From NCBI GenBank assembly GCA_947623455.1, contig OX392534.1, forward strand, positions 10,054,001 through 10,118,000: DNA of 64,000 bases. The letters are read 5' to 3'. The notes beneath the pieces are model-generated. The model worked only from the letters and a program-made list of their open reading frames with translations, did no database searches and was not told the origin of the DNA. This stretch comes from Mimachlamys varia (lineage: Eukaryota; Mollusca; Bivalvia; Pectinida; Pectinidae). Position numbers and translations under genes: made by a program. This document shows positions 50,587 through 60,775 of this stretch, in pieces (the first letter of the stretch is position 1; each line of letters begins with the position of its first letter).

Positions 50587-50753
50587 ATTGAGCAACATGA
50601 CTGCATCACTGCGATGTCCGTTTCTGAGTCGCATTCCGATGAACCAGGTGAAGAAAGCAGCACCACAGCTGATGGTCTACGCAGAGCGCTGTCCTATCAT
50701 GGCCCACGCCTTCAGATACATGAGTCTTCTACCCCAAGAGGCTTCTGAGCTAG
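50587..50753 (+). CDS. ALAS: ALAS first coding exon (leader peptide, HRM 1 and 2)
   Basis: Acceptor TTTGCCTTTTCAG precedes ten UTR bases and ATG at 50597. It encodes residues 1-52: a basic amphipathic mitochondrial presequence with RCPFLSRIP (C7) and ERCPIM (C32). Donor CTAG|GTAAGT at 50754. The last ~31 coding bases plus donor are the founder of the 41-bp array that follows. Confidence 0.95.
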
Positions 50754-53700
50754 GTAAGTACCGAGTCTCCTGCCCCGAGAGGCTTCTGAACTAGGTTAGT
50801 ACTGAGTATCCTGCCCCAAGAGGCTTCTAAGCAAGGTTAGTACTGAGTCTTCTGCCCCGAGAGGCTTCTGAGCTAGGTTAGTGCTGAGTCTCCTGCCCCG
50901 AGAGGCTTCTGAGCTACATGTAGGTTAGTACCAAGTCTCCTGCCCCGAGAGGCTTCTGAGCTAGGTTAGTACCAAGTCCCCTGCCCCGAGAGGCTTCTGA
51001 GTTAGGTTGGTACCAAGTCTCCTGCCCCGAGAGGCTTCTGAGTTAGGTTAGTACCGAGTCTCCTGCCCCGAGATGCTTCTGAGTTAGGTTGGTACCGAGT
51101 CTCCTGCCCCGAGAGGCTTCTGAGCTAGGTTAGTACCGAGTCTCCTGCCCCGAGAGGCTTCTGAGCTAGGTTAGTGCTGAGTCTCCTGCCCCGAGAGGCT
51201 TCTGAGTTAGGTTGGTACCAAGTCTCCTGCCCCGAGAGGCTTCTGAGTTAGGTTAGTACCAAGTCTCCTGCCCCGAGAGGCTTCTGAGTTAGGTTGGTAC
51301 CGAGTCTCCTGCCCCGAGAGGCTTCTGAGCTAGGTTAGTACCTAGTCTCCTGCCCCGAGAGGCTTCTGAGCTAGGTTAGTGCTGAGTCTCCTGCCCCGAG
51401 AGGCTTCTGAGTTAGGTTAGTACCAAGTCTCCTGCCCCGAGAGGCTTCTGAGCTAGGTTGGTACCGAGTCTCCTGCCCCGAGAGGCTTCTGAGCTAGGTT
51501 AGTACTGAGTCTCCTGCCCCGAGAGGCTTCTGAGCTAGGTTAGTACTGAGTCTCCTGCCCCGAGAGGCTTCTGAGCTAGGTTAGTACTGAGTCTCCTGCC
51601 CCGAGAGGCTTCTGAGTTAGGTTGGTACCGAGTCTCCTGCCCCGAGAGGCTTCTGAGCTAGGTTAGTACCGAGTCTCCTGCCCCGAGAGGCTTCTGAGCT
51701 AGGTTAGTACCGAGTCTCCTGCCCCGAGAGGCCTCTGAGCTAGGTTAGTACCGAGTCTCCTGCCCCGAGAGGCCTCTGAGCTAGGTTAGTACCGAGTCTC
51801 CTGCCCCGAGAGGCTTCTGAGTTAGGTTAGTACCGAGTCTCCTGCCCCGAGAGGCTTCTGAGCTAGGTTAGTACCGAGTCTCCTGCCCCGAGAGGCTTCT
51901 GAGTTAGGTTAGTACCGAGTCTCCTGCCCCGAGAGGCTTCTGAGCTAGGTTAGTACCGAGTCTCCTGCCCCGAGAGGCTTCAGAGCTAGGTTAGTGCTGA
52001 GTCTCCTGCCCCGAGAGGCTTCTGAGCTAGGTTAGTACCGAGTCTCCTGCCCCGAGAGGCTTCTGAGCTAGGTTAGTACCAAGTCTCCTGCCCCGAGAGG
52101 CTTCTGAGTTAGGTCGGTACCGAGTCTCCTGCCTGAGAGGCTTCTGAGCTAGGTCGGTACCGAGTCTCCTGCCCCGAGAGGCTTCAGAGCTAGGTTAGTG
52201 CTGAGTCTCCTGTCCCGAGAGGCTTCTGAAGGTTGGTACTTATCAAAAACACGAGTCTCCTGCCCCAATAGTCAGGTCTTTGATTTATATGTTTACCTTG
52301 GAGAATTCGTTTAAAAACTGCCTTCAGGCTTGTACCATGTACTTCTCAGACTGTAGACCTTTGTCAGGACATATATGATAATGTCAGTTATGCAAGCAAA
52401 TAAAAAATACAGCATTTATGTTATGACTAAATCATAAACCTAATCATGATCACCTTCTTCAGTTGAGGACAATACCACTAATTATTGTATTTCTTTAACA
52501 GATTCCAGTCCTGCCAGCCGGTGTCCATTTCTGGCCAAAGGTAACCTCACCGTAGAGGCTAATGTCCACACCATCATGCAGAGAGGTAATGTCTATTTAT
52601 CATTGTGGATTTAACTAATATTTTATTTTTAACAAAAAAAATACTGGGTTGACTTAACAGTGAAGAATTACCTACAGTTTTAAAGGTATCTACTGAGTCT
52701 AATTATCTGGTAAATTTTCTGACTTTTATTAAGATTTTTTGAATTTCTGATAATTTTTTGCTTTTGTGTTTTGCATAAATTATCTTGTAACTGGTAATTG
52801 GTAACAAAAAATTTTTATCAATTAAAAAAAATAATTAAGAACTCTGGAATTCTACTTCTAGAGTTCTACTCTATTAAGCAAAGGTTAAGACTTGAAATCT
52901 TAATTGAAGTGTCTTGCTATGGACAATTGTGTAGGTTATTGTATCAACATTGGAAGGCTTGTTGAATTATATAGAGAACCATAATTGTTGTTATTCACAG
53001 AAATCCTACGTGAAAATGAGACCGTTGGGGATATGATGGACTCCAAGAAGGAGAAAGTGACATCAGAGGCAGACTACATCACCGACTCCGCTTCATCCAA
53101 CCACACTCTAGTTGATAAGGAGAGAAAACTGGAGACAGGACCAGTTGCTATGGAGAGCAGTATGCCAAGTCCAACCAAAAAGATTTCCAAATCCTCTAGT
53201 TTTGCATCAGGCCTTCAAGTGGAAAGAGCACTACAGGAAATGAAGCGATCGCTAAATGGACGTCAAGGTCAGCACAGGACTTAGTGTAGTCTAATAGATC
53301 TTGGCATACATATGGAGTCTATCAAATCTCACATTGAAAAATTGTACAGCAGCAGTGATTAGGACTGGAACTTTAAATCGGTATCACTGTCTAAAGAATT
53401 TCACTGCAGAACTTTGCTTTGAACTTAAAATAGTTGTATTACTTCCTGTTACAAAATGTGTTTTTGCAAGAACATCTTGAAGTTATAAAATTCTAATCTA
53501 GTTTAAGTTTAACTGTATGATTATAGGGTTACTTATGGTTACTGAAAGGTAGCTATTGGTCAAATATATTATGATATTTCGTGTTTAAGATTTAGAGGAA
53601 TGTTTATATTATCTATAATTTCCTGTTGCAGCAGGAGAAGACCCATTAGAGACTATTTCTCAGTTTAACTATGAACGCTTCTTTGAGAAAGAGATCCTGA

Positions 53701-56700
53701 AGAAAAAGAGGGACCATTCATACCGAATCTTCAAGAACGTGATGAGGAAAGGTCAAAAGTTCCCGTTTGCTGAAGAGCACTCGGGGAAGAAGAAGGACAT
53801 CACAGTCTGGTGTAGCAATGATTACCTGGGCATGAGCTGGCATCCCAAAGTCACAAAGGCTGTTGAGTAAGTTTATATAAATATTAATTTTTTTATTTAT
53901 TTTACAACAATTATGAAACAGGTTATTGAACTTACATTAATCACTCTCGTTAACTCGAATGTTAGCGGCGAGGGGTCTTATTGTGGAAGGAAACCCGGGT
54001 AACCTTGAGAAGACCCATGTGGTCGGGCAGATGACCCCATACCTTTTCATGTCCGGTCGGGAATCAAACCCCAGCCATCTTGGTGAAAGGCAAGTGCGCT
54101 ATCCACTGCACCACCCATCTAATACAGAACATTGTTTCAGTAGAATTTCACGTACAAAGTTTCTCATTGGCCCTTCATATATACAGGGATACAGTATTAT
54201 AGCTCCTACTGCTTAATTACTAAGAGTCGTTCAGAAACCAGTAACTGAGTTGTTGCAGGGAAGTTGACAGTCAGAATAAGCTGTTGAGATGGTGATGTGT
54301 TGTATTAGATAGGCTGCAGTATGCTGATATTTTAATGACTGTTGTAGGCGGGCTGTTCATGAGCATGGAGCTGGGGCCGGTGGTACGAGAAATATATCAG
54401 GGAACTCCCCTCTCCATGAGGAACTAGAGCAGGAACTGGCATCTCTACATCAGAAGGAGTCAGCACTAGTGTTCACATCATGTTATGTTGCTAATGACTC
54501 TACCCTGTACACTCTCGGGAAAACTTTACCAGGTAAGGCACAAATGTACACTCTCAGGAAAACAAACATTTTAACATTCATAAATATACTCCAGTATCCT
54601 TCTGAAATAATTCCACCAGGTTAGTATGTCACCGACTACCTGTACAATCTTAGAACAGTTAAGAACACAGTGACTACCCTATACCTCATCAAGACCAGGT
54701 AAATGTGTCACAGACTGTTTTTGTACATACTAGACTCTTGCACAGATATGAAAGAATTAATACCGTAATTTCTCGCATATAGTGCGCACTCGCGTATAGT
54801 GCGCAGGTACTTTTTGGGGTCCAAAAATGAAAAAAAAAAATCTTTAAAAAAACAACAACGTCAAGTCGGAATGATAGCACCAACCAGGTAGGTCACATAG
54901 GGTCCCTATGTAAGTCGCCATTTAAGGTTAACTAAACAAACACCTTTGAATAGGACACTTTGAAAACATAACACAATGCCTGGTTAATTAGGCTTGACAT
55001 TGATTGACACCTCGCGCGAGTTATGGTGAAGATCTGTCGACACCAGCGAAGGCACAGGCCTAATACAGAAAATTACAATAAACGATGTTTTCATTGCAAT
55101 ATCATTCATCATTATTCAATTAAATCTTACTTAAGACTGAATCTTCCACGTTTTCTATAAAATAAACAATTTGGGAGTCTCTGCGTCTAGACATCGATAG
55201 AGTCAGCAGTGTATGGGGTTGACGGGTGTACTAAAAGCAGTCACTCAACCAGGTCCGACAAAGACTGCATGTAGCCGAATTTGTTAGACATAAAAAAAAA
55301 AAACCCTATGTGATTTCAGCCTTTTTTTCTTTGAAATGAAAATATGGATATGTATTGGACTGTTGTGAGTCCCTAAATGTTTATTTTCCAAACTCTAACT
55401 GTTATTGTTACCAGTGCAACTCGCTTGTTTACTGCCGGATATAAATATTACGCGACCTTCACTCTTTGCAATACGCAAACCGGCGAACTTCCTATGTCGT
55501 TCTTGACACATTTCTTCCGTCAGGATTGAAATGCCCAGTATGATTTTACACAAGATAGGCATTTTTAACATCAGAGTGCTAACAACGATCTTATTCTTCG
55601 GTATATTTCACCATATGCCTTGTGATAATGTAGCGTCAATACAATCTCGACCTGAAAGTTCAGGCTACTTTCCTTATCAGATCCTATCATATTGCAGGCT
55701 TTTATAATTAAATTGCAACTTTTTTTGGTTGTAAAAAGATAATGCAAATCAGGAATTATTTAACAAAATAGCAACTGTTAACTACCGCGAGGATATTTCA
55801 AGTCATTCTGAAAATCTACGAAAAATTAACGATGCATGATCACGACCAAATCAAGGTTTTTGCGTGTTCTTGCGTATAGTGCGCACCCCCTACTTGACAC
55901 TTTCGATTTTCCCTAAAAAAAGTGTGCACTATACGCGAAAAATTACGGTACGCATCTGACTTTTCCTTTAGAACTAATGGTACATGTAGTAAGTTTTAAA
56001 TGTGTGTTGTTTCCTCTGCAGATAGCATTATACATGTATGTCATATTTTCAGGTGTACATATTTTCTCTGACGCTGGGAACCATGCCTCCATGATCCAGG
56101 GTATCAGGAACTGTGGGGCACCAAAACACATATTCCGGCACAATGATCCAGAGCACCTGGAGTATCTACTCAAACAAGTCGATATAGGTGTGCCCAAAAT
56201 AGTGGCCTTTGAAACTGTACATTCCATGGATGGTAAGTAGTTCAAAAGTTTGCTATGAAAGATATCAATTTTGTTGGTGCTGTGTAGCTAATATAGTTTT
56301 GTTATAGATAATAGATGAATATCAAGAACGTTCACACATTCTTGAACATTTTATGTGGGTGCACTGTTAACATTTAATCATTGTATAAACAGCTACGAAA
56401 AACCACTAGGAAGGACTAAACATTTGCATTGATTTGTACGTATATTTGTATTCTAGTTGAAGACATATGATGTATGTATCCCTTTACACTGTAATACTGT
56501 AAAACTGGATTCATGATTTCTACCTCCATAACGTAATCTTTGATGAACATTTTTATCATTTGTTTACTGTATAGCGGTTACAGTGGGGAGAGGCATTTCA
56601 GCTTAATCATGATATACTGACCTGCAAATGAAAGGCCCAATATACGTATCTTTCGGCAAAACTTGAAGCGAAAATCAAGCCTAATAACTTATTATATTAA

Positions 56701-59700
56701 TAGATCTAGCTAAGATTAACTGATATCAGCAATATTCAAGATAAATTCTTTCGCGGTTACCGGTACAGCAGCAGTTGAAACACGCTATTTTTAAACACGC
56801 GTCCATTTCGAACCGTCTTCTACCTTCGGTTTGTTGTTGAAGTGGGCCTCACCTGTATTATTTTCAATTTTTTGGATGTTTTTGTCAAGAGTTTCTTGTT
56901 AGTTACATTCAGGTTTACTTCATTTAAGGCTTATTTTTGCATGGTTATCAACTGGATTTTTTTTCAGAATTTTTCAGAATCACGAAAAGTTTCCTGAAGT
57001 TACATATATTGGGCCTTTAAAAGTGCTTAACAGTACATGCCATTGGATTTTGCTGACTTTAATTTATTTGTTACTTCAGGTGCTGTTTGTCCTCTGTCGG
57101 AGCTATGTGATGTGGCCCACAAGTACGGGGCTATAACTTTTGTAGACGAGGTGCATGCTGTTGGTCTGTACGGACCCCACGGTGCTGGAGTGGCCGAGCG
57201 AGACGACTGTATGGACAAGCTGGATATCGTCTCGGGTACACTAGGTATGTGTTTCTTACAAAGAATGACTGTTATAAAATATAAACCTATTATAAGGTAA
57301 GTCTGACTGTTATAAAATATAAACCCATTATAAGGTAAGTCTGACTGTTATAAAATATAAACCCATTATAAGGTAAGTCTGACTGTTATAAAATATAAAC
57401 CCATTATAAGGTAAGTCTGACTGTTATAAAATATAAACCCATTATAAGGTAAGTCTGACTGTTATAAAATATAAACCCATTATAAGGTAAGTCTGACTGT
57501 TATAAAATATAAACCTATTATAAGGTAAGTCTGACTATTATAAAATATAAACCTATTATAAAGTAAGTCTGACTATTATAAAATATAAACCCATTATAAG
57601 GTAAGTCTGACTGTTATAAAATATAAACCTATTATAAGGTAAGTCTGACTGTTATAAAATATAAACCCATTATAAGGTAAGTCTGACTGTTATAAAATAT
57701 AAACCTATTATAAAGTAAGTCTGACTGTTATAAAATATAAACCTATTATAAGGTAAGTCTGACTGTTATAAAATATAAACCCATTATAAGGTAAGTCTGA
57801 CTGTTATAAAATATAAACCTATTATAAGGTAAGTCTGACTGTTATAAAATATAAACCTATTATAAAGTAAGTCTGACTATTATAAAATATAAACCTATTA
57901 TAAGGTAAGTCTGACTATTATAAAATATAAACCTATTATAAAGTAAGTCTGACTGTTATAAAATATAAACCTATTATAAGGTAAGTCTGACTGTTATAAA
58001 ATATAAACCTATTATAAAGTAAGTCTGACTGTTATAAAATATAAACCTATTATAAGGTAAGTCTGACTGTTATAAAATATAAACCTATTATAAAGTAAGT
58101 CTGACTGTTATAAAATATAAACCTATTATAAGGTAAGTCTGACTGTTAAAAAATATAAACCTATTATAAGGTAAGTCTGACTGTTATAAAATATAAACCT
58201 ATTATAAAGTAAGTCTGACTGTTATAAAATATAAACCTATTATAAGGTAAATCTGACTGTTATAAAATATAAACCTATTATAAAGTAAGTCTGACTGTTA
58301 TAAAATATAAACCTATTATAAGGTAAGTCTGACTGTTATAAAATATAAACCTATTATAAAGTAAGTCTGACTGTTATAAAATATAAACCTATTATAAGGT
58401 AAATCTGACTGTTATAAAATATAAACCTATTATAAAGTAAGTCTGACTGTTATAAAATATAAACCTATTATAAGGTAAGTCTGACTGTTATAAAATATAA
58501 ACCTATTATAAAGTAAGTCTGACTGTTATAAAATATAAACCTATTATAAAGTAAGTCTGACTGTTATAAAATATAAACCTATTATAAGGTAAGTCTGACT
58601 GTTATAAAATATAAACCTATTATAAAGTAAGTCTGACTGTTATAAAATATAAACCTATTATAAAGTAAGTCTGACTGTTATAAAATATAAACCCATTATA
58701 AGGTAAGTCTGACTGTTATAAAATATAAACCCATTCTTAGGTAAGTCTGAAGGTGATAGAGTACATATAGGCCCATCTCAAAAGTATTATCTCCCTTGTT
58801 TACCATACCATGACTATATTGGGAAGTGTTTTTGAAACAAATTTGCACCATGTAATTATGATGTCATAATTAGAATTACGTCATCCGATTGTCACATGGC
58901 GCCAAATCATCACAAAAACACTTCCCAGAAGTCCATCTTGTATCCACCATTGTGGCCTATCAAGGGGAATAATAACACTTTTGGGAAAGGCCTGTAGTAC
59001 CAGTCATTGAAGCATCACTTAAAAACTATTACTGGTTGTGATTCTTTTTACAATCCTACAAATTGTTGTCCAAAGAAAGATTGTTATATTATGTTCATCA
59101 ATTCTTCAAAAATGGTGTTGTAACTATAGAAAAGTTACACATTCACAGGAAGAAATGTTGGGCTATGTTAACTATAGAAAAGTTACACATGCACAGGAAG
59201 AAATGTTGGGCTATGTTAACTATAGAAAAGTTACACATGCATATGAAGAAATGTTGGGCTATGTTAACTATAGAAAAGTTACACATGCACAGGAAGAAAT
59301 GTTGGGCTATATAAACTATAGAAAAGTTATAAATGCTTTTTCTTGGAGTCACAGTTTTGTTAAAATCTGTCATGATGTTGAAGCAGTAAACTAGAAAATG
59401 GTTTGTAAGGTAAAACAATGTAAGTGCTGTAAATCTTTTGATATAAAATAGCAGTCAAGCATAGAAGGATGTATGTTATTGGTAGGATTCGGGGAAAGTT
59501 TCATCTACAACTGTGGAGAGAAATGTTGACGAAATTGTGTGTAGATAGGTGTCAGGTGGATTGATAGACTGATCAGAATGACGACCCACTTCCTGTTCAA
59601 GTCCAACACTCTTCCTGTACAAATAAAACACATTTCTTGTACAGGTCTAACTTATTGCCATGTTAATTCATGGTGGACCTATGCAGTCATAAGACCTAGA

Positions 59701-60493
59701 AACAAAATATCCTTTTTCCATGATAATTTAACTGTGGGATGTCCCGTGGAAATGTCGACAGATTTGATTTTAAGTATAATTACATAAATTGAGGTACTGT
59801 TTTTCTCCACTCAGGAAAAGCCTTTGGAAATGTTGGGGGATACATCGCTGCGTCTGCCAATACTATAGACATGATACGGAGCTACGCTTCAGGCTTCATC
59901 TTCACCACCTCACTGCCCCCCACCACACTGGCTGGCTGTCTGGCCTCTGTCAAGGTAAAACTGGTCATTATACCAGAGTAGTCCCTCACTGCCCCCCACC
60001 ACACTGGCTGGCTGTCTGGCCTCTGTCAAGGTAAAACTGGTCATTATACCAGAGTAGTCCCTCACTGCCTCCCACCACACTGGCTGGCTGTCTGGCCTCT
60101 GTTAAGGTAAAACTGGTCGTCATGATATTAAAAGTGATTTTTCCTCCTGTATGCTAAATGTGTCTACCTGATTAAGAACACTGAGGTAAATTACTTGTAG
60201 TTCTATAAGGTACATGTGTATCATGGGAATAAGTAATCCATGGTTTAGATAAATAAAGTTAATCTAGTAGGGTTTTCTAGCCACGAAAGGTGATTGTTCT
60301 TAAGTTCTTTGTATATTAAAACCTGTGTCCCATTTTCTGAAACTCCGTGAATTAATTTCTTCAGATCCTTCGCAGTGATGAGGGGAGACAATTGCGACAT
60401 GTCCATCAACAAAAAGTGCAATATCTGCGAGAAAAGCTGAAGGAAAAGGGCATTCCAGCTCTCCACTGTCCGAGTCACATCATACCTGTCCAT
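50597..60493 (+). CDS. ALAS: 5-aminolevulinate synthase, mitochondrial (3' end beyond window)
   Basis: Catalyses glycine + succinyl-CoA to 5-aminolevulinate, the first and rate-limiting step of haem synthesis, in the mitochondrial matrix with pyridoxal phosphate. Exons: 50597-50753, 52502-52585, 53001-53267, 53632-53866, 54348-54532, 56053-56232, 57080-57244, 59815-59954, 60365-60493. All introns are GT-AG and phases match throughout, giving 514 codons. The leader has Cys-Pro haem-regulatory motifs at C7, C32 and C60. A low-complexity linker follows to ~173, then the catalytic core: FNYERFFE at 181, CSNDYLGM, glycine loop [10 protein letters not shown] at 254-263, [24 protein letters not shown] (D392, H395) and the Schiff-base lysine K426 in GTLGKAFG. 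Compared with vertebrate ALAS1 (about 640 residues) the final ~110 residues are missing, because the next exon lies past 64000. Start ATG has A at -3 and is the first ATG of the putative leader. The invertebrate gene is equally related to ALAS1 and ALAS2 by eye. Confidence 0.97.
50723..52245. repeat. 41-bp minisatellite derived from the ALAS exon end and donor, ~36 copies
   Basis: The unit is GAGTCTCCTGCCCCGAGAGG, CTTCTGAGCTAGGTTAGTAC, C. The first unit is the end of the coding exon (GAGTCTTCTACCCCAAGAGG, CTTCTGAGCTAG) and its true donor GTAAGTACC. Later units carry GTTAGT, or GTTGGT/GTCGGT, at the donor position. The array fills most of intron 1. 41 is not a multiple of three, so use of a decoy donor would usually shift the frame. 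Near-identity of the units points to recent expansion. Confidence 0.96.
52502..52585 (+). CDS. ALAS: ALAS coding exon 2 (HRM 3)
   Basis: 84 bases, phase 1 at both ends, residues 53-80. It contains [10 protein letters not shown] with the third Cys-Pro motif (C60), matching the third motif of vertebrate ALAS, followed by a linker. Donor AGAG|GTAATG. Confidence 0.92.
53001..53267 (+). CDS. ALAS: ALAS coding exon 3 (variable linker)
   Basis: 267 bases, phase 1 to phase 1, residues 81-169. Rich in Ser, Lys and Glu with no catalytic motif; it is the poorly conserved linker between presequence and core. The open frame, acceptor TTATTCACAG and donor CAAG|GTCAGC support it; the donor is weaker than the others, and the frame could run 15 more bases to a stop. 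Confidence 0.88.
53632..53866 (+). CDS. ALAS: ALAS coding exon 4 (start of catalytic core)
   Basis: Residues 170-247. [11 protein letters not shown] and then a Lys-rich helix HSYRIFKNV and [10 protein letters not shown] align with the start of the vertebrate core. The acceptor is a tandem TTGCAGCAG, so splicing after the first or second AG would add or omit one Ala codon without a frameshift. Donor TTGA|GTAAGT. Confidence 0.95.
53958..54125 (-). mobile_element. Second tRNA-derived SINE, reversed, in ALAS intron 4
   Basis: Read on the minus strand: GGTGCAGTGGATAGCGCACT (A-box region), then GGCTGGGGTTTGATTCCCGA (B box), then a body with GGTCATCTGCCCGACCACAT and CAAGGTTACCCGGGTTTCCT. No anticodon arm or acceptor stem of a working tRNA is evident. 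It is a different family from 48396-48605. Confidence 0.75.
54348..54532 (+). CDS. ALAS: ALAS coding exon 5 (glycine loop)
   Basis: Residues 248-309. Contains [20 protein letters not shown] and [22 protein letters not shown], the cofactor-binding glycine loop and the adjoining core. Acceptor TGTTGTAG, donor CCAG|GTAAGG. Confidence 0.96.
54503..54712. repeat. Decayed duplications of the exon 5 end and donor
   Basis: After the true junction (TGTACACTCTCGGGAAAACT, then TTACCAG|GTAAGG) the intron holds TGTACACTCTCAGGAAAAC at about 54546 and diverged CACCAGGTTAGTATGTCAC (54614) and AGACCAGGTAAATGTGTCAC (54691) segments. They look like old tandem copies of the exon end with its donor. Confidence 0.5.
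54763..55948. mobile_element. 1.19-kb non-autonomous DNA transposon in ALAS intron 5, TA-flanked
   Basis: The left end is CCGTAATTTCTCGCATATAG, then TGCGCAC; the right end, reverse-complemented, is CCGTAATTTTTCGCGTATAG, then TGCACAC. Both are flanked by TA. A second inner copy of GCGTATAGTGCGCA sits near each end, so the termini are doubled. There is no transposase. The terminal CCGTAWTTT is shared with 24876-26038, but the subterminal sequence differs, so they are probably related families mobilised by similar enzymes. Confidence 0.85.
56053..56232 (+). CDS. ALAS: ALAS coding exon 6
   Basis: 180 bases, phase 1 to 1, residues 310-369. Encodes [20 protein letters not shown], then [14 protein letters not shown] and [13 protein letters not shown], all conserved in the family. 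Acceptor TCATATTTTCAG, donor GATG|GTAAGT. Confidence 0.97.
56240..57070. other. ALAS intron 6
   Basis: No repeat or RNA recognised. Confidence 0.5.
57080..57244 (+). CDS. ALAS: ALAS coding exon 7 (PLP-binding Asp/His)
   Basis: 165 bases, phase 1 to 1, residues 370-424. [17 protein letters not shown] carries D392, which contacts the pyridine nitrogen, and H395; it ends in SGTLG just before the catalytic lysine in the next exon. Acceptor TTGTTACTTCAG. Donor CTAG|GTATGT is weaker than the GTAAGT copies in the array that begins about 18 bases downstream. Confidence 0.97.
57262..58745. repeat. 38-bp minisatellite carrying a consensus splice donor, ~39 copies
   Basis: The unit is AGGTAAGTCTGACTGTTATA followed by AAATATAAACCYATTATA. 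Each copy has ARG/AAG|GTAAGT, a stronger donor than the real one at 57245. Units alternate between AAGGTAAGT and AAAGTAAGT and between CCC and CCT in a partly ordered pattern, suggesting expansion by multi-unit blocks. It begins within 20 bases of the exon. Confidence 0.97.
59126..59325. repeat. 48-bp tandem repeat, ~4 copies, in ALAS intron 7
   Basis: The unit is AACTATAGAAAAGTTACACA, TGCACAGGAAGAAATGTTGG, GCTATGTT. It has the same length as the large array at 38.7 kb but unrelated sequence. Both strands are open because the length is a multiple of three. Confidence 0.93.
59815..59954 (+). CDS. ALAS: ALAS coding exon 8 (Schiff-base lysine)
   Basis: Residues 425-471. Begins [14 protein letters not shown], where K426 binds pyridoxal phosphate, and continues with [13 protein letters not shown]. 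Acceptor TTTTCTCCACTCAG, donor CAAG|GTAAAA. Its last ~45 bases are repeated twice in the following intron. Confidence 0.96.
59906..60118. repeat. 76-bp tandem triplication of ALAS exon 8 end and donor
   Basis: Three copies of CTCACTGCCCCCCACCACAC, then TGGCTGGCTGTCTGGCCTCT, GTCAAG|GTAAAACTGGTCAT. The exon junction is the first; copies 2 and 3 put identical donors at 60031 and 60107. 76 bp shifts the frame, and read-through from the first donor meets TAG 25 bases in, so the downstream donors should give non-productive mRNA. Confidence 0.95.
60365..60493 (+). CDS. ALAS: ALAS coding exon 9 (last visible)
   Basis: 129 bases, phase 0 to 0, residues 472-514: [19 protein letters not shown] and then [12 protein letters not shown], matching the vertebrate proteins just before the C-terminal domain. 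Acceptor TTAATTTCTTCAG, donor CCAT|GTATGT. The following exon is not in the window. Confidence 0.93.
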
Positions 60494-60775
60494 GTATGTA
60501 ACATCATAAGACTGACAGAAATTCTACTATCAGCTTCTCCTCAATCAAAGTGCTTGGCCTCAAATTGTGCATCTGTGAAGTCAAAGAAGATATTTAAAAA
60601 TAAGCAAAAACAAATAGAGGTCTTCTGTGTGTTGCGACTAATCAGATAATGTTTTAATTTGCTATAGATATTCAGCTTGTTCTAGCTCAGGCACAAAGAG
60701 TTTATTGCTCAGAGATCGGATATATAACAGAAGGTATTAATCAGCTTCTGGTGTTGTAGAATTGATATAGTTATT

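Noticed and set aside
53958..54120. Functional tRNA gene on the minus strand
   Set aside because: Same reason: tRNA-related SINE without an intact tRNA fold.
59038..59394. Open frames on both strands near 59.1-59.4 kb as genes
   Set aside because: They are translations of a four-copy 48-bp repeat inside ALAS intron 7.
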